Source: Candidatus Binatia bacterium
GTDB taxonomy: Bacteria > Desulfobacterota > Binatia > HRBIN30
DNA length: 64,000 bases
NCBI GenBank assembly: GCA_026004215.1
Contig: BPIR01000001.1
Span: forward strand, 1,392,566-1,456,565
Direction: 5' to 3'
Positions 45,103 through 57,300 of this stretch are shown here, one piece after another. The notes beneath the pieces were generated by a model, which saw only the letters and a program-made list of their open reading frames with translations, was not told the origin of the DNA and searched no databases. The translations under genes were made by a program, and so were the position numbers. Every line of letters begins with the position of its first letter. Positions within the stretch are counted from its first letter, which is position 1.

Positions 45103-45575
45103 CGGACCACCACTTTTGACCCTGGGCTCCAATCACGATCCCACGCGATCCTAATAGGGATGTACCTGCTGGGGGTCGGGAACAGCAGCTCATAGCGTGT
45201 AGTGGCCGCACCCTCATCAAGAGGAGACCAATGCCGCACTCTCTCCGCCGGAGTTTCTGGACCACCGGCTATCCTTCGCAGTTGCAACGTGGCGTCAAAG
45301 TCGCACCCACGAGAAGCCAGCGTGAAAACCTCCGAGTCACCCGCAAAGTGTCTCTCGCACACTAAAACACCCGACGCAGAACTACCAGGGGAGTTAACGT
45401 GCATTACCCTCGCTGCCCACGAACTCACACCCAGCCACAAGCGCCCACGGAAGTCAAGAATTTCTGTGCCATCACGCCAAAGAAAGAGTGAGCTTTGGAG
45501 ACCACCCACATGCGTAGTGCTGTGTGGGCCGCCACCCATTGCCCAGAACGTGTGATTAAAACCGCTGGAAGCCAC
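45099..45575 (-). CDS. Unassigned protein encoded first in the type I-G interference operon
   Basis: 158 codons from a GTG that has AAAGGG a few bases upstream. The stop overlaps the cas3 ATG (ATGA), so it would be translated with cas3. The sequence is beta-rich with no membrane segment: ILDFRGRLWLGVSSWAARVM, VLVCERHFAGDSEVFTLASR, GCDFDATLQLRRIAGG and a final YIPIRIAWDRDWSPGSKVVV. I recognise no Cas family and no anti-CRISPR. It also lies over the upstream part of the divergent cas4-cas1 leader. It could be an accessory subunit or a degraded RAMP; its reality rests on the overlap and ribosome-binding site. Confidence 0.55.
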   Translation of the reverse strand: MASSGFNHTFWAMGGGPHSTTHVGGLQSSLFLWRDGTEILDFRGRLWLGVSSWAARVMHVNSPGSSASGVLVCERHFAGDSEVFTLASRGCDFDATLQLRRIAGGPETPAERVRHWSPLDEGAATTRYELLFPTPSRYIPIRIAWDRDWSPGSKVVVR

Positions 45576-45734
45576 TCATACCCTTTCCGTCAAAATGACC
45601 TCGCACGGCATACGCGGAAACAGCCACAACCCGACGCTTGCAGCGCCAAGCCGCGAGCTCTGTGCGTCAAAACCTTTGCACCAAATTTGCTCTCTCCAAT
45701 CCTCGGGGCAAAGGCCTGGTTGGGAGGGCAACAC

Positions 45735-47438
45735 ATGGATGAACCGCCAAGACACAGCGCTGTCGCCGATTCTTCGACTTCGGAACCGATCCTTGTGCCT
45801 GCCAGGATTGTGAACGAGTTTGTCTACTGTCCGCGGCTAGCCTACCTCGAGTGGGTGCAGCAAGAGTGGGCCGACTCGTCAGACACGGTGGAGGGGCGGC
45901 ATGCGCATCGCCGCATCGAGCAGGCACGCGGAGACCTGCCACCGCCATTGGCGGTCTCCGATGAGGAAAAGATCCACGCGCGCTCCGTAACCCTATCGTC
46001 ACAGCGTCTGGGTTTGATCGCAACGATTGACTTGATCGAGGGCGAAGGCGGCATGGTCACTCCGGTAGACTACAAACGGGGAAAACGCCCGCACGTGGCC
46101 CAGGGAGCTTACGACCCGGAGCGCGTACAACTTTGCGCGCAGGCCCTGTTGCTGGAAGAGCACGGCTACACCTGCACGGAGGGGGTCATTTACTATGCGG
46201 GCAGCCGCGAGAGGGTACGCGTGCAGTTCGACGATGCGTTGCGCGAACTGACACGCAACGCTGTCGCTGGCCTGCGGGCGCTTGCGGAAAGCGGCCAAAT
46301 ACCTCCGCCGCTGGAGGACAGCCCAAAATGCCCGCGTTGCTCGCTCGTGGGCATTTGCCTTCCGGATGAAGTGAATTTGCTTCGTGGCAGCAACGCGGAG
46401 GTCCGCCCACTGGCGGTGGCGCACGATCACGCCTTGCCTCTCTATATTCAATCGCACAATGCCAAGGTGCGCAAAAACGGTGAACTGCTCGAAATTTACG
46501 AAGAAGACGAAACGGTGCATACGGTGCGCCTGGGCGATCTGTCGCAGGTGGTTCTGATGGGCAATGTTTCTCTGACAGCTCCAACTCTTCATGAACTCAT
46601 GGCGCGAGGCATACCTGTGAGTTGGCACTCTTATGGTGGCTGGTTTCTCGGCCACACCATTGGGACCGGACACAAAAACGTGGAACTCCGCACGGCACAG
46701 TATCGCGCTAGCTTCGACCCGGCCACCTGTCTTCGCCTCGCAAAAGGATTTGTTTCCGCCAAAATTCGCAACCAACGCACCCTCTTGCGCCGCAACTGGA
46801 AGCGGGCAGACGACCCCGAAGGCGTACTGAACCTTTTCGAGAGTGACCTCCGCCGAGCGCTGGCGGCGGAGAGCCTCGAATCGCTACTGGGAGCTGAGGG
46901 GCAAGCGGCCGCGCGCTACTTTGCGAACTTCTCCGCCATGCTTCGGCAAGAGGATCGCGCGGGTTGGCACTTCGACTTCCAGAAGCGCAACCGCCGCCCG
47001 CCCACCGACCCCGTCAACGCGCTGCTTTCGTTCGCTTACACCCTGCTCGTGCGAACTTGGACAGTGACACTCTCGTCGGTTGGCTTCGATCCCTATCGCG
47101 GCTTCTACCACCAGCCACGCTACGGGCGACCCGCATTGGCTCTAGACATGATGGAGCCGTTCCGGCCGCTGCTCGCGGACTCGAGTGTGATCCAAGCCAT
47201 CAACAACGGCGAGGTCCGGGGCTCAGATTTTATTCGCCGAGCCGGTGCAGTTTCACTCACGAACGAGGGCCGCAAAAGCTTCATTGCTGCCTTCGAGCGC
47301 CGTTTGGGCCAAGAGGTCACTCACCCGGTGTTTGGCTATCGCGTGAGTTACCGGCGGCTGCTCGAACTCCAGGCGCGGCTATTCGCGCGTTACCTACTCG
47401 GCGAAATCCCCGAATACCCGAATTTCACCACGCGATGA
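45735..47438 (+). CDS. cas4-cas1: Cas4-Cas1 fusion (type I-G adaptation protein)
   Basis: 567 residues from the ATG at 45735, preceded by GGGAGGG; the frame is open farther upstream but that part is antisense to the unassigned gene. The Cas4 half (1-225) has the RecB-like nuclease with [21 protein letters not shown] and the Fe-S Cys cluster [14 protein letters not shown]. The Cas1 half (from about 236, [20 protein letters not shown]) has the catalytic Glu in [12 protein letters not shown] and the His and Asp in [20 protein letters not shown]. It selects and trims PAM-bearing prespacers and integrates them with Cas2. This fusion is a hallmark of type I-G. Confidence 0.95.
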   Translation: MDEPPRHSAVADSSTSEPILVPARIVNEFVYCPRLAYLEWVQQEWADSSDTVEGRHAHRRIEQARGDLPPPLAVSDEEKIHARSVTLSSQRLGLIATIDLIEGEGGMVTPVDYKRGKRPHVAQGAYDPERVQLCAQALLLEEHGYTCTEGVIYYAGSRERVRVQFDDALRELTRNAVAGLRALAESGQIPPPLEDSPKCPRCSLVGICLPDEVNLLRGSNAEVRPLAVAHDHALPLYIQSHNAKVRKNGELLEIYEEDETVHTVRLGDLSQVVLMGNVSLTAPTLHELMARGIPVSWHSYGGWFLGHTIGTGHKNVELRTAQYRASFDPATCLRLAKGFVSAKIRNQRTLLRRNWKRADDPEGVLNLFESDLRRALAAESLESLLGAEGQAAARYFANFSAMLRQEDRAGWHFDFQKRNRRPPTDPVNALLSFAYTLLVRTWTVTLSSVGFDPYRGFYHQPRYGRPALALDMMEPFRPLLADSSVIQAINNGEVRGSDFIRRAGAVSLTNEGRKSFIAAFERRLGQEVTHPVFGYRVSYRRLLELQARLFARYLLGEIPEYPNFTTR

Positions 47439-47728
47439 ACGAAGAACACCTTTACATTGTCTGCTATGACATCCGCGATCCGCGGCGCTGGCGTCGCGTG
47501 TTCCGCAAACTGTGTGGCTATGGTGAGTGGCTGCAACTTTCCGTCTTCCAGTGCCGCCTGAATCGAGTGCGCCGGGCCGAGCTCAGCGCCGCCCTCGACA
47601 GCCTCATCCACCATGACGCGGACCACGTGATCATTCTTGACCTTGGACCAGCAGATAAAGTAAGCCCTAAGATCTCGAGTTTAGGGAAGCCGGTCGAGCC
47701 AATTCAGCGAAAACCCATCGTGATATGA
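47435..47728 (+). CDS. cas2: CRISPR-associated protein Cas2
   Basis: 97 residues; its ATG overlaps the cas4-cas1 stop (ATGA). The ferredoxin-like fold is clear: [40 protein letters not shown] and [17 protein letters not shown]. It forms the central dimer of the Cas1-Cas2 integrase. The array begins about 200 bp downstream. Confidence 0.95.
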   Translation: MNEEHLYIVCYDIRDPRRWRRVFRKLCGYGEWLQLSVFQCRLNRVRRAELSAALDSLIHHDADHVIILDLGPADKVSPKISSLGKPVEPIQRKPIVI

Positions 47729-47935
47729 ATTCTTTTGCCGTTACATTTGCGAGCGCTAAGGTGGTACACGACGTTTCGGGGACCCCTCGCAAGTCCCAGG
47801 TCTTTGAAAATCTGAATATTTCCAGCCTCGTTGCACGGACCACAGACTGTCTGCATCCCAGAAGTCGCCTTACTTTTCCGAGCTCTCGCAAACCGTGCCA
47901 ATTCGTTCGGCAGATTCACACACTGAATCGCGGCT
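47729..47935 (+). promoter_or_regulatory. CRISPR leader
   Basis: 207 bp between cas2 and the first repeat, clearly more AT-rich than the flanks (for example TTTGAAAATCTGAATATTTC at about 47801). Its side is supported by the perfect first repeat here and the degenerate last repeat at the far end. Array transcription would run rightward. Confidence 0.75.
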
Positions 47936-50900
47936 GTTCTCCGCGGCTCACTGCCGCGGCCCAATTGAAGCTCGGCATGCGCTCTGGCCATGCGTGCGCG
48001 CGTTCTCCGCGGCTCACTGCCGCGGCCCAATTGAAGCTCTGCCATGCCGAGCCGATGCGCCTGCGCGTTCTCCGCGGCTCACTGCCGCGGCCCAATTGAA
48101 GCTCTCCGGCTGAGCCGTCCGAGCTCGGCGCTGTTCTCCGCGGCTCACTGCCGCGGCCCAATTGAAGCGCTGCAGCTCGCGCGCAGTCGGCCTGGCGTTC
48201 TCCGCGGCTCACTGCCGCGGCCCAATTGAAGCCGCAGCTGCCAGCTGCGCTCGCCGTGCGCGGCATGTTCTCCGCGGCTCACTGCCGCGGCCCAATTGAA
48301 GCGCATGCGACTGCGCATCGCACTCGTGGCGCGTTCTCCGCGGCTCACTGCCGCGGCCCAATTGAAGCCATCTGGCTGCGCATGTCGCTGGCCGGCACCT
48401 GGTTCTCCGCGGCTCACTGCCGCGGCCCAATTGAAGCCGTCGCCCGCTGCGTGCACGCCGTGGCGCATCGTTCTCCGCGGCTCACTGCCGCGGCCCAATT
48501 GAAGCTCGCTCGCGTGCGCGCGTCACGTTCGCTCGGTTCTCCGCGGCTCACTGCCGCGGCCCAATTGAAGCGCGGCTCGACGTGCGCCGCGCGGTGACGT
48601 CGCGTTCTCCGCGGCTCACTGCCGCGGCCCAATTGAAGCTGGATGCGCACGCCGTGGCGCGTCGGCCGACGTTCTCCGCGGCTCACTGCCGCGGCCCAAT
48701 TGAAGCCGCAGCTCTCGCCAGCCGGCGCACTTCGGTCGTTCTCCGCGGCTCACTGCCGCGGCCCAATTGAAGCCTGCATGACTTGCGCAGTCGAGCCTAC
48801 GACGTTCTCCGCGGCTCACTGCCGCGGCCCAATTGAAGCGGCGGCTCGTGCGACGGCTCGCGAGATCTCGGTTCTCCGCGGCTCACTGCCGCGGCCCAAT
48901 TGAAGCTCCAGCCAATATGCGACGCCTCGCTCCACGGTTCTCCGCGGCTCACTGCCGCGGCCCAATTGAAGCCGTCGGCGCGTGGCTGTCTCGACCGGCT
49001 CGACGTTCTCCGCGGCTCACTGCCGCGGCCCAATTGAAGCCACGCGCGGTGCGCAGCCGTGAGCGCACGAGGTTCTCCGCGGCTCACTGCCGCGGCCCAA
49101 TTGAAGCCGGTCGCGCGGCTGCCGTCGCATCGCGTAGCCGTTCTCCGCGGCTCACTGCCGCGGCCCAATTGAAGCCTGGGACTCGCATGGGACTCGCGTG
49201 GCGATCCGTTCTCCGCGGCTCACTGCCGCGGCCCAATTGAAGCCTGCATCGCTGAGCCGCATCGCGTGCATCGGCGTTCTCCGCGGCTCACTGCCGCGGC
49301 CCAATTGAAGCTCGCGAGCGCTGCGCAGCGTGCTGAGTGGCAGCGTTCTCCGCGGCTCACTGCCGCGGCCCAATTGAAGCCGCATGCGGCTGCGGGACCG
49401 CGCGCCAGCCCGTGTTCTCCGCGGCTCACTGCCGCGGCCCAATTGAAGCACGCTCCGCGACACCGGCGGCCGGCTCGCGCGTTCTCCGCGGCTCACTGCC
49501 GCGGCCCAATTGAAGCGCTGACGGCGCCTGCTCGCGCGATTGCCGCGAGTTCTCCGCGGCTCACTGCCGCGGCCCAATTGAAGCGCGCGAGGCAGCGTGC
49601 GTCGCCGTCGAGCGGTCGGTTCTCCGCGGCTCACTGCCGCGGCCCAATTGAAGCGGCGCTCTGGTCGCGATGCGAGCCGAGTACGCACGTTCTCCGCGGC
49701 TCACTGCCGCGGCCCAATTGAAGCGTCGCCCGTGGCGTCCTGTCTGGACGACTGCGTTCTCCGCGGCTCACTGCCGCGGCCCAATTGAAGCCCACGTCGC
49801 TGGCGACTGCAGAGACGGCGACGTTCTCCGCGGCTCACTGCCGCGGCCCAATTGAAGCCCTCGCGCTGGCTGCCCTCATGCGCGGATGCGCAGTTCTCCG
49901 CGGCTCACTGCCGCGGCCCAATTGAAGCGCGAGCGCTCGCGCTGTAGTCGCGCATCGGCGAGGTTCTCCGCGGCTCACTGCCGCGGCCCAATTGAAGCCC
50001 GCTCCTGTCGTATGCACTTGTACAGGTCGAGCGTTCTCCGCGGCTCACTGCCGCGGCCCAATTGAAGCGACCGCTCCTTCGCGCGCGTGGTCACCGGCTC
50101 GCGTTCTCCGCGGCTCACTGCCGCGGCCCAATTGAAGCGCGCGATGCCTCGCGTACGCGCGCCACGTCGTCCGTTCTCCGCGGCTCACTGCCGCGGCCCA
50201 ATTGAAGCTCGTGTCGCTCCGCGCACATTCGGCCGCGCGCGTCGTTCTCCGCGGCTCACTGCCGCGGCCCAATTGAAGCCGGATCGTACTAGTCGAGTGC
50301 GCGTACGAGGACGCAGTGGTTCTCCGCGGCTCACTGCCGCGGCCCAATTGAAGCGATCCTATCGGGCGTGCGGCATCGAGCTTGCGCGCGGTTCTCCGCG
50401 GCTCACTGCCGCGGCCCAATTGAAGCTTGCCCCTCCACCAACTCCCCGACCGACGCTGGCATGTTCTCCGCGGCTCACTGCCGCGGCCCAATTGAAGCCA
50501 CCAGTCGCGGCGTGTGGATCCTGGATGTGCGCTCCGTTCTCCGCGGCTCACTGCCGCGGCCCAATTGAAGCGTCAGGGAGGGCCAAAGAGACTTTCGGGC
50601 CCAAAAAGTTCTCCGCGGCTCACTGCCGCGGCCCAATTGAAGCCCTTTGGAAATTCCTGTACGATGCCCAGGACCTCGGAGTTCTCCGCGGCTCACTGCC
50701 GCGGCCCAATTGAAGCTGCGTGGGGCTGCGCCGCAGTGCGGCAGTGACATGTTCTCCGCGGCTCACTGCCGCGGCCCAATTGAAGCCGCTGCATAGCCGG
50801 CTGCCGACGGCCCGTCACGACGTGTTCTCCGCGGCTCACTGCCGCGGCCCAATTGAAGCTGGGCGACCACGTGGCCGCGCTGGATGTGCGCCTCCATGTT

Positions 50901-53361
50901 CTCCGCGGCTCACTGCCGCGGCCCAATTGAAGCGAGTCACTGTCCCATCGTCATCATTCCATGTTATCAAGTTCTCCGCGGCTCACTGCCGCGGCCCAAT
51001 TGAAGCTCCGGCTGCTGAGTGAGCGGTGGCCGGAAAAACGGAGGTTCTCCGCGGCTCACTGCCGCGGCCCAATTGAAGCCCCTCAAGGCGAGGCAATTCG
51101 ATTCCGCAGGTAACGTGGTTCTCCGCGGCTCACTGCCGCGGCCCAATTGAAGCCGCGCAGACGGCGCGTGGTGGCAGCAACCCGCCGGTTCTCCGCGGCT
51201 CACTGCCGCGGCCCAATTGAAGCGTGCGGACTGTGGCCCGACGTACGCCACTCGCGGTTCTCCGCGGCTCACTGCCGCGGCCCAATTGAAGCGTCGTGAG
51301 CTACGCCGATCGCACTGAGTCTTGCGTTCTCCGCGGCTCACTGCCGCGGCCCAATTGAAGCGCTGCCACTAGTGGCGCGCATCTCTCGAGGCTGGCCGTT
51401 CTCCGCGGCTCACTGCCGCGGCCCAATTGAAGCGCGTCCAGCATGACGCAGCGGACGGACTGCGGTTCTCCGCGGCTCACTGCCGCGGCCCAATTGAAGC
51501 CGGCGATGTGCGCATGTGCCCTGCAGCTGCGAGTTCTCCGCGGCTCACTGCCGCGGCCCAATTGAAGCTGCACCGTCGTGCGCGAAATCATCGCGATGCG
51601 TTCTCCGCGGCTCACTGCCGCGGCCCAATTGAAGCGGACCTTCAGCCGCCAGCAGCGACGCCGATCGCGTTCTCCGCGGCTCACTGCCGCGGCCCAATTG
51701 AAGCGCGCACGTCAGCGCCGCGCGACGCGCGCGATCGGTTCTCCGCGGCTCACTGCCGCGGCCCAATTGAAGCCCGCCGAGTGCCTGATCCGCGCGCATG
51801 CCGGTTCTCCGCGGCTCACTGCCGCGGCCCAATTGAAGCGCGGACCGTGGATCGCCCGGGACCTGGATCGCCTGTTCTCCGCGGCTCACTGCCGCGGCCC
51901 AATTGAAGCCACGCTCGCGGCAGCCATCGAGCACCTCCCGTTCTCCGCGGCTCACTGCCGCGGCCCAATTGAAGCGCCACCGCGAGGTCCTCATCCTGCC
52001 GTGTTCTCCGCGGCTCACTGCCGCGGCCCAATTGAAGCGCGTACTTGTCGGGTCGTCGGGATGGCGGCGGTTCTCCGCGGCTCACTGCCGCGGCCCAATT
52101 GAAGCACCGCGAGCCACGTCGTGATCCGCCGCATGGCGGTTCTCCGCGGCTCACTGCCGCGGCCCAATTGAAGCCGCACGCAGCGACTCGCCCGCTCTGC
52201 CGAGCCTGTTCTCCGCGGCTCACTGCCGCGGCCCAATTGAAGCTCGACCCGGTCCCAGCAACTGCGCTCGGTCGCCGCGTTCTCCGCGGCTCACTGCCGC
52301 GGCCCAATTGAAGCCCGGCGCGCTGCGGCCCGCTCGATCCGCCAGCGTTCTCCGCGGCTCACTGCCGCGGCCCAATTGAAGCGCGCCACGCGGCATCGTG
52401 GCGCGGGCATCGCGTTCTCCGCGGCTCACTGCCGCGGCCCAATTGAAGCGCCGTGCGAGCTGCCACGCGCATCAGGACTCGTTCTCCGCGGCTCACTGCC
52501 GCGGCCCAATTGAAGCGACGTGGTAGCGCATCGTCCATGCCGCGCTGACGTTCTCCGCGGCTCACTGCCGCGGCCCAATTGAAGCCGCCATGTCGCGCGG
52601 CTCGTGATCCCGACGCGTTCTCCGCGGCTCACTGCCGCGGCCCAATTGAAGCTCGGACATCGCTCGGGCTGGCACGATTGCGCGCCGGTTCTCCGCGGCT
52701 CACTGCCGCGGCCCAATTGAAGCTAGGCGCGCTAGCCGGGGCTAATGCCCGCTGCTACGTTCTCCGCGGCTCACTGCCGCGGCCCAATTGAAGCGCCATT
52801 CGTCGGCTCCTGCGTCTGATTGCATCGGGTTCTCCGCGGCTCACTGCCGCGGCCCAATTGAAGCGACGCGTGCGAGCACAGCTGCGCGCGCCTGTTCTCC
52901 GCGGCTCACTGCCGCGGCCCAATTGAAGCGCAGTCGAGCGGCAGATGTCGCGCGTCCGGCGCTGTTCTCCGCGGCTCACTGCCGCGGCCCAATTGAAGCT
53001 CCGGCGTGCTCGCCTGAGCATACGATCTTGGGCGGTTCTCCGCGGCTCACTGCCGCGGCCCAATTGAAGCGCTGCGAGCTGCGGAGCGATCTCGACCGCG
53101 ATCCTGCGTTCTCCGCGGCTCACTGCCGCGGCCCAATTGAAGCGTCCGTCGAGCTGCCATGATCGCGCTGCATCGGCCTCGTTCTCCGCGGCTCACTGCC
53201 GCGGCCCAATTGAAGCTGCAGCATGCGCGAAGTTATCGCACCGCTGCGCTAGTTCTCCGCGGCTCACTGCCGCGGCCCAATTGAAGCTCCGCGAGCTGCG
53301 CATCGCTTGCGCGCTATCGGCCTCGTTTCTCCGCGGCTCACTGCCGCGGCCCAATTGAAGC
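47936..53361 (+). CRISPR. Type I-G CRISPR array, 79 repeats of 36 nt and 78 spacers
   Basis: The repeat starts GTTCTCCGCGG and ends CCCAATTGAAGC, with an internal stem CCGCGGC / GCCGCGG around a TCACT loop. It is identical in all copies I read except the last (53326-53361), whose first base is T. Repeat starts run 47936, 48002, 48067, 48133 and so on to 53252 and 53326. From these starts, spacers are 27-39 nt: the first 33 average about 32 nt, spacers 34-46 about 37 nt, and the remaining 32 about 33 nt. The 3' end ATTGAAGC is the expected 8-nt crRNA handle, consistent with rightward transcription from the leader. Long open frames across the array are repeat translations, not genes. Confidence 0.98.
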
Positions 53362-53451
53362 CGCAACGACCCAATGGCGCCCGAGCACCTCGATGCCGCC
53401 TGGAGAGAACTCGCACTTCTAATCCCAAACACCCTGCGACTGAAACCGCAG

Positions 53452-54190
53452 CATACCGGCCGAAAACACCGGGCAGGCACGAGGCCTGCCCCTACAGGCC
53501 GAAAACACAAGGGCAGGCACAAGGCCTGCCCTACAGGCCGGAAACACGGGCAGGCACAAGGCCTGCCCCTACAGGCGGGAAACACACGGGCAGGCACGAG
53601 GCCTGTGCCTACAGGCCGGAAACACGGGCAGGCACAAGGCCTGCCCCTACAGGCGGGAAACACACGGGCAGGCACGAGGCCTGCCCCTACAGGCCGAAAA
53701 CACGCGGGCAGGCACGAGGCCTGTGCCTACAGGCCGAAAACACACGGGCAGGCACGAGGCCTGCCCCTACAGGCCGAAAACACGCGGGCAGGCACGAGGC
53801 CTGCCCTACAGGCCGGAAACCACGGGCAGGCACAAGGCCTGCCCCTACAGGCGGGAAACACACGGGCAGGCACGAGGCCTGTGCCTACAGGCGGGAAACA
53901 CACGGGCAGGCACGAGGCCTGCCCCTACAGGCCGAAAACACACGGGCAGGCACAAGGCCTGCCCTACAGGCCGCAAACACGGGCAGGCACAAGGCCTGCC
54001 CCTACAGGCCGAAAACACGCGGGCAGGCACGAGGTCTGTCCCTACAGGCCGGAAACACGGGCAGGCACAAGGCCTGACCCTACAGGCCGCAAACGCGGGC
54101 AGGCACGAGGCCTGCCCCTACAGGCCGAAAACACAAGGGCAGGCACGAGGCCTGTGCCTACAGGCCGGAAACACACGGGCAGGCACGCGG
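53452..54190. repeat. Tandem array of ~18 copies of a 37-40-nt hairpin unit
   Basis: Each unit reads GGGCAGGC, AC(A/G)AG, GCCTGCCC (8-bp stem, 5-nt loop), then a linker CTACAGGCCGAAAACAC or close variants. I count 18 full units from 53471 and one partial at 54177-54189. Several units carry arm changes (for example GCCTGTGC or GTCTGTCC). The hairpin is the type 2 element dispersed at 16087, 16232, 23670 and 23766. Units differ in length by 1-3 nt and all three frames are open, so coding is not supported. The array begins about 90 bp after the last CRISPR repeat. Confidence 0.93.
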
Positions 54191-54341
54191 AAGTCACCTC
54201 GGGTTTGATGTTTTGATTTCTTGACTTCGGCAGAACGCGCCAACATTTATATGGACTTGTCGTTCATGCGCTGTAGGGTTGCGCGGGGAAGCACTACGGG
54301 GGCACGCACGCTGCAGGGCGAACAGAGTGTGGAGGAGGTCG

Positions 54342-57300
54342 GTGAAGAAGGCACATTGTCTACTTTCTCTGGCGGCGTGCATCGCGGCGGGCGTACTGCC
54401 TTTGGCGGTTGCGGCTACGCGCGAACTGCCAGCAGGTTTGGGTCGTGGGACAGCGGTGGCGGCGCTTTTCTATAGAGATGACCTGCTCGATCGCTTCGAT
54501 GGTAGCGAATCCGGGCGAATCAGTGCCGCCCAGGCAAGTTGGCTGTTGGCGTCGGCGGAGATGTCCGCCATCGGTTCGATCGCGTATTCCCCGGGCAACG
54601 CCGCGACAAACTCGGCGTGCGTTCCTCCACCCGCCGACTTGGTCGCGTGGTGGCCCTTCGATGAAACCACCGGCACGACAGCCCACGACCTGGCCGGATT
54701 TCCGAACGATTTGCAGCTTTCCGGGTCTACAACCGCAGTGGCCGGCATGGTCGGCAGCGGACGCCGTTTTTCTCCACCGGGTGGCTCCGGGCAAGCCCCC
54801 ACGCACGCCGAGCTCAACATGGGTTCGGGCAATTTTACGATCGAGACTTGGGTGCTGAAGTGGGACACTTTGTCCAACATGACGGTGCTGCCATCGAAGC
54901 TCGACAGCTCCAATGTGGGTTACCAACTAGTTTACGCGAATGGCTACGTGTCCCTGCGAAAAAGCGGTACGAATTTGCTTCCCCCTCCCAATTCGGGCTC
55001 CATCGCCGGTACGCAATGGCGACATCTTGCGGTCACGGTGGACCGCACCGCGAACCAGGTAAAGTGGTACGTAGATGGCCAGCTCACTTCCTCGGGGGCC
55101 GCAACCACGTGGTTCAACGGAAGCCTCGACAACACCGCCCCGCTCCTGGTTGGGTCCCCTTGGGGAGGGGCAGACATTCAGCTCGATGAACTGTCTATTT
55201 ACAAGCGCGCCTTGAGCCAAGCCGAGATTCAAGCCATCTACGGCGCCGGCGCTGCCGGAAAGTGCAAACCGACGCCGACCGCGACACCGACGCCCACCCG
55301 AACCAAGACGCCCCTGCCCGGCACGCCCGTGGGAATCACACCGAATCCACCACCCTTGGACGGATACTCTCCGACCCCTACCCGCACGTTGTCTCGCACT
55401 CCGACACTAACGCCAACGAAAACCAAACCCCCTGCCACCCTCGTCGGCATCACCCCCCCGCCCATCGACGGTGATACACCGACACCCACGCGCACGCCGA
55501 CACGCTCGCCGTCACCGACCCATACGAGCTCCCTTGGCTGTCAAACTCTCGGCTGTCCCGGCGACTGCGACGGCGATGGCGCGGTCACCATCGCAGAAAT
55601 CATCCTGCTCGTGAACATCGCACTCGGAAACATGCCCGCGAGTGCCTGTGTTGCCGGCGATGCCAACGGCAATGGCAGCATCGAAATCAACGAAATCATT
55701 CTTGCGGTCAACAACGCCCTCAACGGGTGCCCAGTGCCCCTGCCGCTATGCACCTACACCCCGACACGGTCGCCCACCCCGCCACTGACGGCCACGCCCA
55801 CAAAGACCCCCTCTTTCACCCCCAGTCCCTCCCCGACGGCCACGTTGTCCGCCGTCCCGACCGCCACTCCCACCCTGGTACCGACGCCAACGTCGCCCCC
55901 CGTCGCGTCACCGACATTCACGGTGCCGCCGACGCAAACCGCGGCACCTACCCTTTCGCAGACACCCAGTGCGACCGTTCCACCGACGCCCACGTGCGTG
56001 CCGCCGCCGTCGGGCATGGTCGCCTGGTATCCGTTGGATGAGCCAAGTGGGGCAACCGCGGTCAATGACATTGCAACGCCTCCGGCGTCTACTGTGAGCG
56101 ACACGGGCATGCCCCAGCCGGGACCAGTCGGCAGCGGCGGACCTGCTTCCGTAGCGGGCAAAGTGGGGCTCGGAGCTCTGTACTTCTTTGGCCCGTACGT
56201 GCAAGTCCCCCACAGCGCCGATTTGGGCTTCCCGGCTGATTTCTCGATCGATGCCTGGATCCGAGTGGTCAACTGTGGAGTCGGCTTCCTCGCACCGATC
56301 GTGGACAAGTGGGATCCCGCTACTCAAACGGGCTTCTCGCTTTTCGTGGATCAGCTTTCACCCAGTACGGGCTTTTTGAAGCTCCAGCTCAACAGCGCCC
56401 TCTTCACGAGTACCGCGTCGCTGCCCACGACAGCCAATCCATTGGCAAACACCGGCCCCTGGGTGCACGTAGCCGTGACCGTAGATCGAACCAGCGCAGT
56501 GGGCATCTTCTACATCAATGGCGCTCCGGCGGGAACCTTCACGCCGCCCACAGGAAGCCTCACCAACTCCCTCTCGATGCTGATCGGAGAGACCAGTGTT
56601 CCCGGTGGCCGCTGCGAAATCGCGATTGACGAACTCGAACTCTTTGACCGGGTGCTCGCGCCGACCGAAGTTCAGGGCATCTTCAACGCCGACTCGGCAG
56701 GCAAGTGCCGGGACGGCGTGGTACACCCAACCGTAACCGCCTCCCCCACTCAAGATGCCTCGCCCCAACCTTCCGCAACCCCCAGCTCCACTCCAAGCTC
56801 CACACCTTCGCCGACCGCACAACCTCAGGACTCGTGTGCACTCAACGCGGCCGGACTTTGCGCGGGCACCTGCCCCAATCCCTTCGAGGTATGCCAGCCA
56901 CGACCCGGCACCACGCTTTGCGAGTGCGGACCGCCCCTACCCACGCCGACTCCAACCAGCGAAAGCGAGTGCGGCTTTATCGCGCCGAAAATGTGCGGCG
57001 GGCGCTGCCCCAATCCGACCGACATTTGCATGCCGAAGCCGGACGACTCGGGCTGCGAGTGCGTTCCGGGCGCTCCGCACACGCCTGAACCCACGGCCAC
57101 CACCACGCCTTCTGAAACGGCCACGCGAGTGCCCACGTTCACGCCCACAGCGACCTCCACGGCGAGTGCTTCACCCACCGATAGCCCAGCCCCCACTCTG
57201 ACAGCGACGGCCACGGGAACCCATACCCCGACCGCGACGGAGACTGCCACTGTTTCCCCGAGCATAACACCGACAGACCGCCCCAGCCTCACGCCTACCC

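Noticed and set aside
47936-53361. Many open frames of 60-178 codons through the CRISPR array (repeated peptides such as FSAAHCRGPIEA and FNWAAAVSRGE).
   Set aside because: They are translations of the 36-nt repeat in various frames with no start context and no family.
53307-54216. Overlapping open frames of 161-280 codons (RPAPTGGKHTGRHEA-type repeats) in the hairpin tandem array.
   Set aside because: All three frames are open because the unit lacks stops; unit lengths vary by 1-3 nt, which would shift a real reading frame.
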